Position numbers and translations under genes: made by a program. A stretch of 64,000 bases of DNA from Polynucleobacter meluiroseus (GTDB taxonomy: Bacteria; Pseudomonadota; Gammaproteobacteria; Burkholderiales; Burkholderiaceae). Location: the NCBI GenBank assembly GCA_945881875.1, contig CAMCVH010000001.1, positions 496,001-560,000 on the forward strand, written 5' to 3'. Positions 8,630-19,300 of this stretch are shown here, piece after piece. Positions within the stretch are counted from its first letter, which is position 1. Each line of letters starts with the position of its first letter. Below the pieces are notes generated by a model. That model was not told the origin of the DNA and did no database searches. It was given only the letters and a program-made list of their open reading frames with translations.

Positions 8630-9279
8630 CAGAGAGCACTTGTATCTAGTTTGCAACCAGTCTTAGCCACAACCTCTTCTTTGCTAACCCCTGGCGCCAA
8701 CTCTAATAACTTCATGCCAGTTGGTGTGACATCCATTACAGCTAAATCAGTAATGATGCGACTAACCACGCCAACCCCAGTTAATGGCAGCGTGCACTTT
8801 GGCAAGATCTTGATATCTTCAGTGCCATCTTTTTTCTTAGCCACGTGCTCCATCAAGACCACCACGTGTTTAACGCCAGCAACTAAATCCATGGCACCGC
8901 CCATGCCTTTGACCATCTTGCCGGGAATCATCCAGTTAGCTAAGTCTCCAAATTCGCTGACTTGCATCGCTCCTAAAATAGCGATGTTGATTTTGCCGCC
9001 ACGAATCATTCCAAATGAATCTGCCGATGAAAAAATAGCAGATCCAGGCAGGGTTGTAATTGTTTGCTTACCAGCATTAATCAGATCCGCATCTACTTGA
9101 TCATGTGTTGGAAATGGGCCAATACCTAATAAACCATTTTCAGATTGCAACCAAACTTCAATATCTGACGGTACATGGTTAGCAACTAAAGTTGGCAAGC
9201 CAATACCTAAGTTAACGTAGTAACCGTCTTTTAATTCTTTTGCTGCACGAGCAGCCATCTCGTCACGAGTCCATGCCAT
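8629..9279 (-). CDS. scoB: Succinyl-CoA:3-ketoacid CoA-transferase subunit B
   Basis: The B subunit of the two-component CoA-transferase that moves CoA from succinyl-CoA to acetoacetate. The 216-residue protein shows the family pattern [17 protein letters not shown] and the catalytic glutamate in SENGLLG, and ends with the [16 protein letters not shown] segment. It lies 11 bp after scoA and overlaps the CDF gene. With scoA and bdhA it lets the cell use 3-hydroxybutyrate or acetoacetate as carbon. Length and motifs are normal. Confidence 0.95.
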   Translation of the reverse strand: MAWTRDEMAARAAKELKDGYYVNLGIGLPTLVANHVPSDIEVWLQSENGLLGIGPFPTHDQVDADLINAGKQTITTLPGSAIFSSADSFGMIRGGKINIAILGAMQVSEFGDLANWMIPGKMVKGMGGAMDLVAGVKHVVVLMEHVAKKKDGTEDIKILPKCTLPLTGVGVVSRIITDLAVMDVTPTGMKLLELAPGVSKEEVVAKTGCKLDTSAL

Positions 9280-9290
9280 GATTTTTTTCC

Positions 9291-9989
9291 TTAAGCCTGA
9301 GTTACAGTGCGCTGTTCAATGCGCTTCTCTGGATTCTTGTTCATCACAATTCTGTGCACATAAATACTTGGAGTGTGAACATCAGCTGGTTCAAAGCTAC
9401 CGTTCTCAACAATTTCTTCTACTTCTACAACGGTGATCTTTGCAGCCATGGCACACATCGGATTGAAGTTTCTTGCTGTATGACGGTAGATGAGATTGCC
9501 AGCTTTATCTGCTTTCCATGCTTTAACCAAAGCAATATCTGCGATTAACGCGCGTTCCATGACATATTTCTCACCATCAAACTCTCGGACTTCTTTACCA
9601 TCAGCAACAATGGTGCCGACGCCTGTTTTAGTAAAAAATGCAGGGATACCGCTCCCACCTGCTCTTAGTTTTTCAGCCAGAGTTCCTTGGGGGGTGAATT
9701 CAAGCTCTAGTTCACCAGCTAAATATTGACGCTCAAACTCTTTGTTTTCACCAACATAAGAAGAAATCATTTTTTTGATTTGACGTGTTTCTAATAATTG
9801 CCCAAGGCCAAAACCATCAACGCCCGCATTATTAGAAATAGCAGTGAGGTTCTTTGCGCCAGTATCACGAAGGGCTGCAATTAAAGCTTCTGGAATTCCA
9901 CATAGGCCAAATCCACCAACAGCAAATGTTTGACCATCTTTAACAATATCAGCCAAAGCTTCTTTAGCTGAACCAAAAACCTTATTCAT
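9291..9989 (-). CDS. scoA: Succinyl-CoA:3-ketoacid CoA-transferase subunit A
   Basis: The A subunit partner of ScoB. It has the N-terminal CoA-binding loop [14 protein letters not shown] and the [15 protein letters not shown] segment typical of subunit A; 232 residues. ATG at 9989 is preceded by AAGGAG at 6 nt; a TTG one codon upstream is not needed. It is the promoter-proximal gene of the scoA-scoB-CDF-bdhA-hydrolase-relA run. The 237-bp region between it and the divergent ETF-QO gene should hold both promoters. Confidence 0.95.
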   Translation of the reverse strand: MNKVFGSAKEALADIVKDGQTFAVGGFGLCGIPEALIAALRDTGAKNLTAISNNAGVDGFGLGQLLETRQIKKMISSYVGENKEFERQYLAGELELEFTPQGTLAEKLRAGGSGIPAFFTKTGVGTIVADGKEVREFDGEKYVMERALIADIALVKAWKADKAGNLIYRHTARNFNPMCAMAAKITVVEVEEIVENGSFEPADVHTPSIYVHRIVMNKNPEKRIEQRTVTQA

Positions 9990-10151
9990 CAAAAACTCCT
10001 TGTTGGATTAAATCCAGATATATGACTACCGAATTGCACAGTTATATAGCATTGGGTTGACGAGGGCTTGACTTAATTTCAGGCAAAACCTGTAGTTATT
10101 CTTTTAAAAATCAGAAAACCATTCAACATCAATGGCTTATATTAAACTTTG

Positions 10152-10199
10152 AGTACTTAAACATGTAAAAAAATATAAAATAAAAGTCTAAGTACTTAA
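10152..10199. repeat. Direct repeat AGTACTTAA x2 upstream of ETF-QO
   Basis: The 9-mer AGTACTTAA, whose core AGTACT is palindromic, occurs at 10152-10160 and again at 10191-10199, 39 bp apart (nearly four helical turns). Both copies lie in the divergent region between scoA and the ETF-QO gene, just before the latter's start. The pattern suits a pair of operator half-sites for a regulator of fatty-acid or ketone-body genes, but could be chance in AT-rich DNA. Confidence 0.3.
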
Positions 10200-10226
10200 T
10201 AGCTTAGCTTATTTTAGAATGACACC

Positions 10227-11900
10227 ATGATCACCACCCCTGAAATCCTTTCCCAATTTGGTCCAAGAGAATCTATGGACTATGACGTGGTTATCGTGGG
10301 CGGTGGTCCAGCTGGTTTATCGGCAGCTATTCGTTTAAAACAGCTAGCTTCTGAAAAAGGTACAGATATTTCTGTTTGCGTTCTTGAAAAAGGTTCTGAA
10401 GTCGGTGCGCATATTTTGTCAGGTGCAGTCATGGATCCCATCGGCATCAATGAACTGATCCCTGATTGGAAGAGTAAAGGCGCTCCACTTCATACCGCAG
10501 TATCTGAAGATCGCTTCATGTTTCTAACAGAAACAAAGTCTTTAACAACACCTAACTGGCTCTTGCCTGAGTGTTTCCAGAATCACGGTAACTATATTGT
10601 GAGCTTGGCAAATTTCACAAGATGGTTGGGTGCTGAAGCTGAAAGTGTTGGTGTTGAAATTTTCCCAGGCTTTGCTGCTGCCGAAATTATTTATGGTCAA
10701 AATGGTGAGGTGACTGGCGTTGCCACAGGTAATATGGGCATTGGTAAAGATGGCCAAGTCACTGATCAATTTCAAATCGGCATGGAGTTGCGCGGTAAAT
10801 ACACTTTGTTTGCTGAGGGTTCTCGTGGTCATTTAGGTAAACAACTAATTTCTAAATATGCTTTAGATGCCAATTGTGATCCACAAAGTTATGGTCTTGG
10901 TATCAAAGAGTTGTGGGAAATCGATCCAGCTAAACATCAAGCAGGTCTTGTGATCCATACGGCAGGATGGCCTCTGTCTTCTGATACTTATGGCGGATCT
11001 TTTTTATATCATTTAGAAAATAATCAAGTAGCCGTTGGTTTCGTGGTGGGCTTGTCTTATAGCAATCCCTACCTCAGCCCCTTTGAAGAGTTCCAACGCT
11101 ATAAATTACACCCATCGATTCGACACTTCTTTGAAGGCGGTAAACACATTGGTTATGGCGCCAGATCTTTAACGGCAGGTGGCTTAAACAGCTTACCTAA
11201 AACAGTTTTTCCTGGTGGTGCATTAATCGGTTGCGATGCCGGCTTCCTCAATGCCTCTCGCATCAAGGGTAGCCACACCGCCATTAAGACCGGTATGTTA
11301 GCCGCTGAAGCGGCTTTTGATGCTTTGCAAGCAGGCCGATCAGCAGATGAGTTGGACGCTTACCCCGTTGCTTTTACAAAGAGTTGGTTACATACAGAAC
11401 TTAAAAAAGCACGTAACTTCAAACCATGGATGTCTAAAGGACTTTATCTAGGCACGCTAATGGTTGGCATCGAGCAAAAGTTATTGGGCGGAAATGTACC
11501 ATGGACGATTCATCAACAGCACGCTGATCATGAATGTTTAAAGCCCGCCTCAGAGTGCACGCCTATTGAATATCCAAAGCCTGACGGAAAAATTACTTTT
11601 GATAAATTATCTTCAGTATTTATTTCTAATACCAATCATGCAGAGAATCAGCCGGCACATTTAACGTTGAAGGATGCTTTAGTACCGACAAGTATTAATT
11701 TACCTTTGTACGATGGCCCGGAACAACGCTACTGCCCTGCTGGCGTTTATGAGTACATCCCAACACCTCAAGGTCAACAATTACAGATCAATGCGCAAAA
11801 TTGTGTTCACTGTAAAACTTGTGACATCAAAGATCCAACTCAAAATATTGTTTGGTTAAACCCTGAAGGTGGCGGCGGTCCTAATTACACGAGCATGTAA
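10227..11900 (+). CDS. Electron transfer flavoprotein-ubiquinone oxidoreductase
   Basis: A membrane-associated FAD and [4Fe-4S] enzyme that passes electrons from ETF (from acyl-CoA and amine dehydrogenases) to ubiquinone. The 557-residue protein has the N-terminal dinucleotide fold VVIVGGGPAGLSAAIRL, the long FAD/quinone domain with HLSGA-type motif (AHILSGAVMDP), and a C-terminal ferredoxin-like end with the cluster cysteines in YCPAGVYEY and CVHCKTCDIKDP. Size is standard for ETF-QO. It is divergent from the ketone-body operon, a fitting neighbour, since beta-oxidation feeds both. No strong Shine-Dalgarno is visible; the ATG at 10227 gives a normal N-terminus. Confidence 0.96.
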   Translation: MITTPEILSQFGPRESMDYDVVIVGGGPAGLSAAIRLKQLASEKGTDISVCVLEKGSEVGAHILSGAVMDPIGINELIPDWKSKGAPLHTAVSEDRFMFLTETKSLTTPNWLLPECFQNHGNYIVSLANFTRWLGAEAESVGVEIFPGFAAAEIIYGQNGEVTGVATGNMGIGKDGQVTDQFQIGMELRGKYTLFAEGSRGHLGKQLISKYALDANCDPQSYGLGIKELWEIDPAKHQAGLVIHTAGWPLSSDTYGGSFLYHLENNQVAVGFVVGLSYSNPYLSPFEEFQRYKLHPSIRHFFEGGKHIGYGARSLTAGGLNSLPKTVFPGGALIGCDAGFLNASRIKGSHTAIKTGMLAAEAAFDALQAGRSADELDAYPVAFTKSWLHTELKKARNFKPWMSKGLYLGTLMVGIEQKLLGGNVPWTIHQQHADHECLKPASECTPIEYPKPDGKITFDKLSSVFISNTNHAENQPAHLTLKDALVPTSINLPLYDGPEQRYCPAGVYEYIPTPQGQQLQINAQNCVHCKTCDIKDPTQNIVWLNPEGGGGPNYTSM

Positions 11901-11950
11901 CTTTCTTAGTGTAAGGTTTTATCCATTCACCACATCTCTTCAAAATCACT

Positions 11951-12898
11951 ATGGCTAAGATAAAACTTTTGCACTTATTTGCATACTCTTTATTGGGTAT
12001 GCTGCTTTCTCCGCCACTTCATGCAAAAGACTTTGTATTTACTGCCATTGGTGATCAACCCTATGGCAGCTATGAGCCATTTGTTAAATTGATTCAAAAA
12101 ATTAATCAACAAAAAAATAGTCAATTCACCATACACGTTGGAGATATTAAAAACGGTGGAAGTGAGTGCTCTGATAAGACTTTTTCAGATATTAAGAAAA
12201 TGTTTGATAGCTTTCAAAAGCCATTGATTTATACACCAGGAGACAACGAATGGACTGATTGTCACCGCCAATCCAATGGCGCCTATGAGCCAACGGAAAG
12301 ATTAGAGAAAATCAGACAATTATTCTTTAAAGAGCCTATTAGCTTGGGTATTGAATCCATTAAGCTTCAAAGTCAATCCAAGTTAAGTCAGGAGAAATCT
12401 ATTTATGTTGAAAATCTCCGCTGGTCAAAAGACAACATCTTATTGATGACTCTTCATCAGGTGGGATCAAATAACAATTTAGATCCTAAAATTCCTGGCG
12501 CCATCAAAGAATATGAGGCTCGTAATCAAGCCAATATGCAATGGCTTGAAAGTAGTTTTGCTCTGGCAAAGCAGCAAAACAATGCGGCTATCGTCATCGC
12601 CATGCAAGCGGATACCTTTCATCCAAAAGCTCCGAAAGTATCAGGATTTAGCGACTTTATAGCCAGCATTGAAAAGTTAGCCCTAGAATTTAATAAACCA
12701 GTTTTATTAATCCAGGGAGATTCTCATGAGTTTGTTGTTGATCATCCATTGCAAAAAATAAACAATCATTCCAATTACAATGTCATTCGCTTAGTTGTTC
12801 CAGGTGCAAATTTGACAGAAGCGGTCGAGGTAAAGATTAATTCAAACAAGAAGGATGCTGCGGAATTTTTTACTTTTAAGAGATATTCGATTCATTAA
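11951..12898 (+). CDS. Secreted metallophosphoesterase
   Basis: A 315-residue calcineurin-like phosphoesterase. A signal peptide is evident (KIKLLHLFAYSLLGMLL, cleavage near LHAKDF), placing it in the periplasm or outside. Metal-binding motifs are GDQPY (in place of GDxH), HVGDIKNGG and TPGDNEWTDC, with a late GDSHEF. Family members are annotated only as metallophosphoesterases; substrate is unknown. It follows ETF-QO by 50 bp on the same strand and is convergent with the MFS gene, with only 7 bp between stops and no clear terminator. Confidence 0.85.
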   Translation: MAKIKLLHLFAYSLLGMLLSPPLHAKDFVFTAIGDQPYGSYEPFVKLIQKINQQKNSQFTIHVGDIKNGGSECSDKTFSDIKKMFDSFQKPLIYTPGDNEWTDCHRQSNGAYEPTERLEKIRQLFFKEPISLGIESIKLQSQSKLSQEKSIYVENLRWSKDNILLMTLHQVGSNNNLDPKIPGAIKEYEARNQANMQWLESSFALAKQQNNAAIVIAMQADTFHPKAPKVSGFSDFIASIEKLALEFNKPVLLIQGDSHEFVVDHPLQKINNHSNYNVIRLVVPGANLTEAVEVKINSNKKDAAEFFTFKRYSIH

Positions 12899-12905
12899 TC
12901 TATTT

Positions 12906-14054
12906 TTAGATTTCTTTGCTCTTGACGCGTTGCATGCATACGTATCCAAAGAAGCTGGCAAGCGCTGCCAATCCAAAGACGTGCTCAGGTGCCCAGTGCT
13001 CCCAAATCCAACCAGCGCATAATCCTCCAACTGTTCCGCCGATGCCATATGACACAGTGATGTAAAGGGCTTGGCCTCTACCTTGAAGCGGTCCTGAAAA
13101 CCATGTTTGCAACATCTTAATGCTGGCACTGTGATGAGCGCCAAAGGTGGCGGCGTGCATGAGTTGCGCAATGACTAGAACAATGACATTGGGGTAATAC
13201 GCCATTAATGCAAAGCGCAGAACTGCAATTAAGTAAGTTGTGATTAATATTTGTTTAGTGCTAAATCTCGCAAAAAAGTGGCTTTGGTAGAAAAAGAAAA
13301 TAACTTCTGCTAATACGCCCAACATCCACAGCAAACCAATTTCTGCTTTTGAATAACCTAATTTGTCTAAATACAAAGAATAGAAAACGTAAAAGCAGGC
13401 GTGGGCAAAAATCATCCAAAAATTAGCTGACAAAAACCACTGTAGATATTTATCTTTTAGAACTACCGAGAATTTGATGACTACCTGCTCAACCACTTCC
13501 ATCTTGGGTTCTCTTAACAACATGGTGAGTGCCGTCATGACGATCAAAGCACTTAAACCAAACCAAGGCAAACTCTGAATGCCATAAGCCTCAAACCAAG
13601 CACCTACAGACATGACCATGGTGATGAATCCCAATGATCCCCATAAACGCAGGCGCCCGTAGCGCTTGTCAAAACCATTGTCTTGATGAAGTGCATGGAC
13701 TGTTGCCGCTTCACCTAAAGGCATCAAACTACTGATGACGATATTGAGCAAGAAAATCCAAACTAATAAAGCTATGTAATCTTCTAAAAAGAAAATTGCT
13801 GAGAAAATAAAACAAGCTGCGAGTGAGGTCATTCTGATAATGCCCAAACGATCTCGGCGCATATCAGCTAACCAGCCCCATGCGAATGGACCCATGATTC
13901 TGGTAATTTGAAACATCGACATCAATGCCGCGATTTCGATTGGGCTCATACCTTTGCTTGCAAAGTACAAGCTCGAGTAAGGAGACATCAAACCTATATA
14001 GGCAAAGTAAGAAAAGAAGAAGGCTGCAAAAGCCAGTCGCACAAGACCGGTCAT
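12906..14054 (-). CDS. MFS transporter (phenylpropionate-permease-like)
   Basis: A 12-segment major facilitator of 382 residues, most like the small PPP/HcaT-type group (3-phenylpropionate permease family). Visible are the N-terminal YFAYIGLMSPYSSLYFASKG and the loop motif GWLADMRRDRLG between TM2 and TM3. The substrate cannot be told from sequence. ATG at 14054 has GAGG at 6 nt; a TTG codon directly before it is an alternative. It sits 13 bp after aroC and may be co-transcribed with it. Confidence 0.85.
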   Translation of the reverse strand: MTGLVRLAFAAFFFSYFAYIGLMSPYSSLYFASKGMSPIEIAALMSMFQITRIMGPFAWGWLADMRRDRLGIIRMTSLAACFIFSAIFFLEDYIALLVWIFLLNIVISSLMPLGEAATVHALHQDNGFDKRYGRLRLWGSLGFITMVMSVGAWFEAYGIQSLPWFGLSALIVMTALTMLLREPKMEVVEQVVIKFSVVLKDKYLQWFLSANFWMIFAHACFYVFYSLYLDKLGYSKAEIGLLWMLGVLAEVIFFFYQSHFFARFSTKQILITTYLIAVLRFALMAYYPNVIVLVIAQLMHAATFGAHHSASIKMLQTWFSGPLQGRGQALYITVSYGIGGTVGGLCAGWIWEHWAPEHVFGLAALASFFGYVCMQRVKSKEI

Positions 14055-14067
14055 CAACAGCCTCTAA

Positions 14068-15168
14068 TTAGGGGCGTTGCGCTGAAATGCGAGGCGTATC
14101 AACCTGAACATCGCCACATTGGGCACGATGGCGTAAAACATGATCCATGATCACCAATGCCAACATAGCTTCGGCAATCGGTGTTGCACGGATACCAACA
14201 CATGGGTCATGGCGACCCTTGGTCTGAACTGTTGTAGGTTGTCCAGCACGATCTAAAGATTGCTTTGGTGACATGATGGATGAAGTAGGCTTGATCGCAA
14301 TCGACACAACGATATCTTGGCCACTACTAATGCCACCTACAGTACCACCTGCATTATTGCTAGCAAAACCATCCGCAAACATTTCGTCACCGTGCTCACT
14401 ACCTTTTTGAGTCACACTCTTAAAGCCCGCACCCATCTCGACACCTTTGACAGCATTGATACCCATCATGGCATGAGAAATATCAGCATCTAACTTATCA
14501 AAAATAGGTTCACCCATACCAACAGGTACACCAGTAGCAACTACTGTTAAGCGCGCTCCGCATGAGTCGCCTGCTTTACGCAAGCTGTCCATATAGTTTT
14601 CTAGCTCAGGGATGATGCTGGCATTAGCCGCAAAAAAAGGATTTTGGGGAATATGACTGGCATCCTCAAAAGGAATTTCAATACTGCCTAACTGGGTCAT
14701 ATATCCATAAAACTTGATACCGTATTGTTCAGCTAACCATTTTTTAGCCACAGCAGCGGCAGCAACAACCGGAGCCGTTAATCGCGCTGATGAACGTCCG
14801 CCACCACGGGGGTCACGAATACCGTATTTGTGCCAATAAGTGTAATCAGCATGTCCTGGTCTGAATGTGTCTAGGATGTTGCCGTAATCTTGACTACGTT
14901 GATCTGTATTACGAATCATCAACGCTATAGGAGTGCCTGTGGTTTTACCTTCAAACACACCCGATAGAATTTCTACCTTGTCTTCTTCTTGACGTTGGGT
15001 CACATGCCGAGATGTTCCTGGCCTACGGCGATCCAAGTCACCCTGAATATCTTCAACCGATAAAGTCATCCCTGGCGGACAACCATCGATAACGGCGCCT
15101 ATTGCAGGTCCATGAGATTCACCAAAAGTGGTGATACGAAATAAGTGTCCAAGTGTGCTTCCAGCCAT
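14068..15168 (-). CDS. aroC: Chorismate synthase
   Basis: AroC converts 5-enolpyruvylshikimate-3-phosphate to chorismate, using reduced FMN, at the end of the shikimate pathway. The 366-residue protein has the three signatures: [18 protein letters not shown], the [21 protein letters not shown] stretch around residue 122-143, and [18 protein letters not shown] near the C-terminus. Length is normal. A TATAAT-like -10 on the minus strand (15227-15222) and a GGGG/CCCC hairpin (15200-15213) lie in the upstream gap, which otherwise shows nothing. Confidence 0.97.
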   Translation of the reverse strand: MAGSTLGHLFRITTFGESHGPAIGAVIDGCPPGMTLSVEDIQGDLDRRRPGTSRHVTQRQEEDKVEILSGVFEGKTTGTPIALMIRNTDQRSQDYGNILDTFRPGHADYTYWHKYGIRDPRGGGRSSARLTAPVVAAAAVAKKWLAEQYGIKFYGYMTQLGSIEIPFEDASHIPQNPFFAANASIIPELENYMDSLRKAGDSCGARLTVVATGVPVGMGEPIFDKLDADISHAMMGINAVKGVEMGAGFKSVTQKGSEHGDEMFADGFASNNAGGTVGGISSGQDIVVSIAIKPTSSIMSPKQSLDRAGQPTTVQTKGRHDPCVGIRATPIAEAMLALVIMDHVLRHRAQCGDVQVDTPRISAQRP

Positions 15169-15276
15169 GCCTACATTATGGCATTGGTCTGGGACGATGG
15201 GGGAATTTACCCCGCGCTTTTATTATAAAAAGATCAAATTTATTAGATTTATTTTGCTTGCTTAGCTTCTACAGGT

Positions 15277-15735
15277 TTACTTATTTTGAGTTGAAGCTTC
15301 TTCAGTCGGCCAATCTTGAATATAGGCTTTCAGCATGGTGTTTTCAAAGCTTTGCGCCTCAACAACCGCCTTTGCAACGTCATAAAAAGAAATGATGCCC
15401 ATGAGAGTAGTGTCATCCATGACAGGAAGATAACGAACGTGCTGTTCTAGCATCATGCGTCGCGCCTCATCTAAGTCAGTTTCTAATGTACAGGTCAATG
15501 GCGCTTGATCCATCACCTCACCCACCTGAACCGCACCCAATGCACCATGACTTTTAGCAAGCGTTTCAATCACCTCTCGGAAAGTCAGGATACCGACCAA
15601 TTTGGCGTGTTCCATAACAACCAGCGATCCAATGTCTTTTTCAGCCATCACATGAACAGCCGCAGCAAGAGACGTCTCAGGAGAGACTGTGAAAAGGGTC
15701 GCCCCTTTAAAACGCAAAATATCACTGACTTTCAT
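15277..15735 (-). CDS. CBS-domain protein
   Basis: A 152-residue protein made of two CBS domains (about 7-62 and 72-130), with the repeated pattern DIGSLVVMEHAKLVGILTFREV and HVRYLPVMDDTTLMGIISFYDVAKAV. Such stand-alone pairs bind adenine nucleotides or NAD(H) and act as energy sensors; the partner is unknown. It sits alone between aroC (108 bp) and yihY (124 bp), both on the same strand; neither gap shows a clear terminator. Confidence 0.9.
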   Translation of the reverse strand: MKVSDILRFKGATLFTVSPETSLAAAVHVMAEKDIGSLVVMEHAKLVGILTFREVIETLAKSHGALGAVQVGEVMDQAPLTCTLETDLDEARRMMLEQHVRYLPVMDDTTLMGIISFYDVAKAVVEAQSFENTMLKAYIQDWPTEEASTQNK

Positions 15736-15859
15736 AAACGACTCCCTCTTTAGTGGTGACGATGATGAACTTAGTCTATCAGCAGAACGGTCCTCAGGCT
15801 AGCCATTTCCATCAGTGCTTACCCTTTTTAATCCACTTACTGAATATCTTTGAAGTTAT

Positions 15860-16699
15860 TTACTTGGAGCGCTCCCACGCTCTAACAATGGGCATATTCG
15901 CCACGATGGTGGCTCCCACAAGGGTGACCCACCAGGTGACGTAAATCCAAATCAAGAACAAAGGCAATATGGCAAACGCGCCATAAACTGTTTTGTAAAC
16001 GGGGAAATTGGCTGCAAACCAAGCAAACGCAAACTTAGCTATTTCAAAAACCATACCAGCCCATGCGGCGCCCCAAAGAGCATCTGACCACTGGACTTTT
16101 TCATAGGGCAATATTTTATAAACGACTAAAAACGACATGATCGACAAGATGATCGGGAACACCGCTGCGACAAAATTAAATCCAACACTGAGGGGGCCAA
16201 TCCACCCTTTGGAAGAACTCAATACCATTGAGCTGAGATAAATACTCAATCCAAGCAATAAAGGTCCCAAGATAGTGGCAATTGAATAAATACCCAATCT
16301 TTTAAAGAACGGCCGAGGATTTTGCACATTCCAAATTCTATTGAAGGCATTTTCTACAGTGATTAATGTGAAAAAGATGCCGATGATCAAACCCACTGAT
16401 CCAAAAATGGTTAATCCCTTAGCTTTCATCGCAAATTGGTTCAAATAGACCAGTACAGGGTCGCCAATGCTCCCAGGAATGAGCGTATCAGAGAGCCAAT
16501 TTTGAAAAGATACTCTGAGGCTTAAGAAGCGTGGCATAACGGCAAGCATGGCAAAAGAAACCGTTACCATAGGGACTATCGACAAAATAGTGGTAAATGA
16601 GAGGCTTCCAGCCATTTCATTGATACGACTTACCTTAGCGCGCTGGCGCATATAGTGGAAAAAATCGAGAATAGAGTCTTTATGACGAATTACTTGCAC
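15860..16699 (-). CDS. YihY/virulence factor BrkB family membrane protein
   Basis: An inner-membrane protein of the YihY/BrkB family with six predicted membrane segments. The family pattern is clear: EMAGSLSFTTILSIVPMVTVSFAML, the GSIGDPVLVYLNQF region and FNRIWNVQNPRP. These proteins were once annotated as RNase BN; their function is unsettled. The start is uncertain: a GTG at 16750 would overlap the divergent wrbA by 11 bp, while the GTG at 16699 (V-Q-V-I-R) gives a family-like N-terminus and leaves a 40-bp divergent promoter gap. I chose the latter. Confidence 0.85.
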   Translation of the reverse strand: MQVIRHKDSILDFFHYMRQRAKVSRINEMAGSLSFTTILSIVPMVTVSFAMLAVMPRFLSLRVSFQNWLSDTLIPGSIGDPVLVYLNQFAMKAKGLTIFGSVGLIIGIFFTLITVENAFNRIWNVQNPRPFFKRLGIYSIATILGPLLLGLSIYLSSMVLSSSKGWIGPLSVGFNFVAAVFPIILSIMSFLVVYKILPYEKVQWSDALWGAAWAGMVFEIAKFAFAWFAANFPVYKTVYGAFAILPLFLIWIYVTWWVTLVGATIVANMPIVRAWERSK

Positions 16700-16721
16700 G
16701 GCTCTATCATAAGCAAGATAA

Positions 16722-17351
<630 letters not shown>

Positions 17352-17369
17352 AAAGAAAGTAGTTGGTTC

Positions 17370-17804
17370 ATGAATACCCCAGTCCATTTATATCCCCTGC
17401 TGGAATCGCAAGCTAAGTGGCGCCAAATAGCATGGTGGTCATGGTTCGCTTTAGTGATCTTGTGCATTTTGTGGGAAGCTGTTTTGGCTCCTATCAAACC
17501 AGGTGGTTCATGGGCGGTGATCAAAGTTATACCTCTTCTTTTTGCGCTCAAAGGTATTTGGCAGGGTAACAGTTACACCATGCAATGGGCATCCATGCTG
17601 GTCATGCTTTATTTCATGGAAGGTGTTGTACGACTCACTGATCCAAGTCTATCTGGCTATTTAGCTGGACTTGAAGTCTTACTCAGTTTAATAACTTACT
17701 TTGCCCTATTAGCCTACTTAAAGCCTTTAAAGAAAGTAGCTAAGCAGAAAAAGTTGGAACTTGAAAAGCTGGAGAAAGAACAAGAAGCTAAAGAACTAAA
17801 ATAA
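17370..17804 (+). CDS. DUF2069 membrane protein
   Basis: A 144-residue inner-membrane protein with four hydrophobic segments and the DUF2069 pattern WEAVLAPIKPGGSW and FMEGVVRL. The last 25 residues are a charged K/E-rich helix that probably extends into the cytoplasm. Function is unknown. It follows wrbA by 18 bp and precedes the GlcD-type oxidase by 40 bp, suggesting one transcription unit ending at the terminator near 19301. Confidence 0.85.
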   Translation: MNTPVHLYPLLESQAKWRQIAWWSWFALVILCILWEAVLAPIKPGGSWAVIKVIPLLFALKGIWQGNSYTMQWASMLVMLYFMEGVVRLTDPSLSGYLAGLEVLLSLITYFALLAYLKPLKKVAKQKKLELEKLEKEQEAKELK

Positions 17805-17844
17805 CAATAAATACTTTAATAAGAAAAAATACATCGAGGAAGAC

Positions 17845-19272
17845 ATGGCTTTAACAGATCAAGAATTAATTAGTGCATTTCAAAAAATAGTTGGGGCTGA
17901 ACAAGTTATTACCTCTCCAGTTGATCTTGAACCTTACCTCGTCGATTGGCGCAAACGTTATCGCGGACAAGCTATTGCAGCATTGCGCCCCGCTTCTACC
18001 CAAGAAGTATCAGAGATTGTCAAACTGTGCGTAACTCATCAAATTGCGATCGTGCCTCAGGGTGGCAACACAGGATTATGTGGAGGCGCAACGCCCAATC
18101 CAACGGGTCGTCAGATTGTCATAACGACGAAGCGTATGAATAAAATCCTAGCAATTGATACCTCTAACCAAACAATGACTGTTGAAGCAGGCGTCATTTT
18201 ACAAACCCTTCAAGAGGAAGCAGCTAAAGCTGGTCGTTACTTCCCTCTCAGCCTAGGAGCTGAGGGTAGTTGCATGATTGGTGGCAATTTATCAACCAAT
18301 GCTGGTGGTACATCAGTTTTAAGATACGGCAATGCCAGAGAGCTTTGCTTGGGACTTGAAGTAGTTTTGCCTAATGGTGAAATCCTCAATAGTTTGAGAG
18401 GCTTGCGCAAAGACAATACTGGTTACGACTTAAGAGATTTATTTATTGGTGCCGAGGGCAGTCTTGGCATCATCACTGCCGCAGTGATGAAGTTGTTTCC
18501 TACTCCAGTGGCTCAATGGACAGCACTTGTTGCCACTCCAAGTGCTGAAGGCGCTATTGAGTTACTCAATCGTTTCCAGGCAGGCGCTTCCGCACAGCTC
18601 ACAGGTTTTGAAATGATGTCTCAGGAGAGCCTAGCTCTTTTGAAGCACTACTACCCTGCTCTTGCCAGTCCATTAGCCGGTGAAAATCCGTATGAGGTTT
18701 TGGTAGAAATATCAGATTACGAGAGTTCTGAGCATGCCATGCAACTCATGGAAACAATCCTTGAAGGCGCTTTAGAGTCAGGATGCGCCAGTGATGCAAT
18801 CATTGCAAGCAATATTGCTCAAGCCAGAAAATTTTGGGATATGCGCGAACATGTGCCGCTTGCTCAGGCTGATGATGGGCCGAACATCAAACATGATGTG
18901 TCACTTCCTATTTCAGCTATCCCTGAGTTCGTAAAAGTCTGCGATGCTTTACTTAAAGAGAAGTACCCCAATAGTCGCATCATTAATTACGGTCATTTAG
19001 GCGACGGCAATTTGCATTACAACATTGCAGGACCGAGCTCTAGTGAAACTGAAAGTTTTTTCAGCGCTCATAACGACGATATCCAAGCCCTAATCTATAT
19101 TGAGGTTGAAAGGTTGAGTGGCTCGATCTCAGCTGAACATGGTGTTGGACAACAAAAAGTGGATTACTTAAAGGGGCATCGTGGTGAAGCTGCTTTTAAT
19201 CTGATGCATGCTATTAAAAAAGCGATTGACCCCAACAATTTAATGAACCCAGGCAAGGTCATCAATTTGTAA
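17845..19272 (+). CDS. FAD-linked oxidase, GlcD/D-2-hydroxyacid dehydrogenase type
   Basis: A 475-residue VAO-family flavoprotein. The PCMH FAD domain (about 40-215) contains IVPQGGNTGLCGGATP and the later GNLSTNAGGTSVLRYGNARE and GAEGSLGIIT; the C-terminal FAD-oxidase domain ends with NYGHLGDGNLHYNI, EHGVGQQKVDYL and NPGKVINL. The pattern fits D-2-hydroxyglutarate or D-lactate/glycolate dehydrogenases acting on D-2-hydroxyacids; exact substrate unresolved. GAGGAAG precedes the ATG. A strong bidirectional terminator follows the stop. Confidence 0.9.
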   Translation: MALTDQELISAFQKIVGAEQVITSPVDLEPYLVDWRKRYRGQAIAALRPASTQEVSEIVKLCVTHQIAIVPQGGNTGLCGGATPNPTGRQIVITTKRMNKILAIDTSNQTMTVEAGVILQTLQEEAAKAGRYFPLSLGAEGSCMIGGNLSTNAGGTSVLRYGNARELCLGLEVVLPNGEILNSLRGLRKDNTGYDLRDLFIGAEGSLGIITAAVMKLFPTPVAQWTALVATPSAEGAIELLNRFQAGASAQLTGFEMMSQESLALLKHYYPALASPLAGENPYEVLVEISDYESSEHAMQLMETILEGALESGCASDAIIASNIAQARKFWDMREHVPLAQADDGPNIKHDVSLPISAIPEFVKVCDALLKEKYPNSRIINYGHLGDGNLHYNIAGPSSSETESFFSAHNDDIQALIYIEVERLSGSISAEHGVGQQKVDYLKGHRGEAAFNLMHAIKKAIDPNNLMNPGKVINL

Positions 19273-19300
19273 ATTGTTATTGACTCATGATCAGTTATAA

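Noticed and set aside
8651-9100. A 149-codon plus-strand frame opposite scoB
   Set aside because: It is antisense to a well-conserved CoA-transferase subunit and its composition mirrors that gene.
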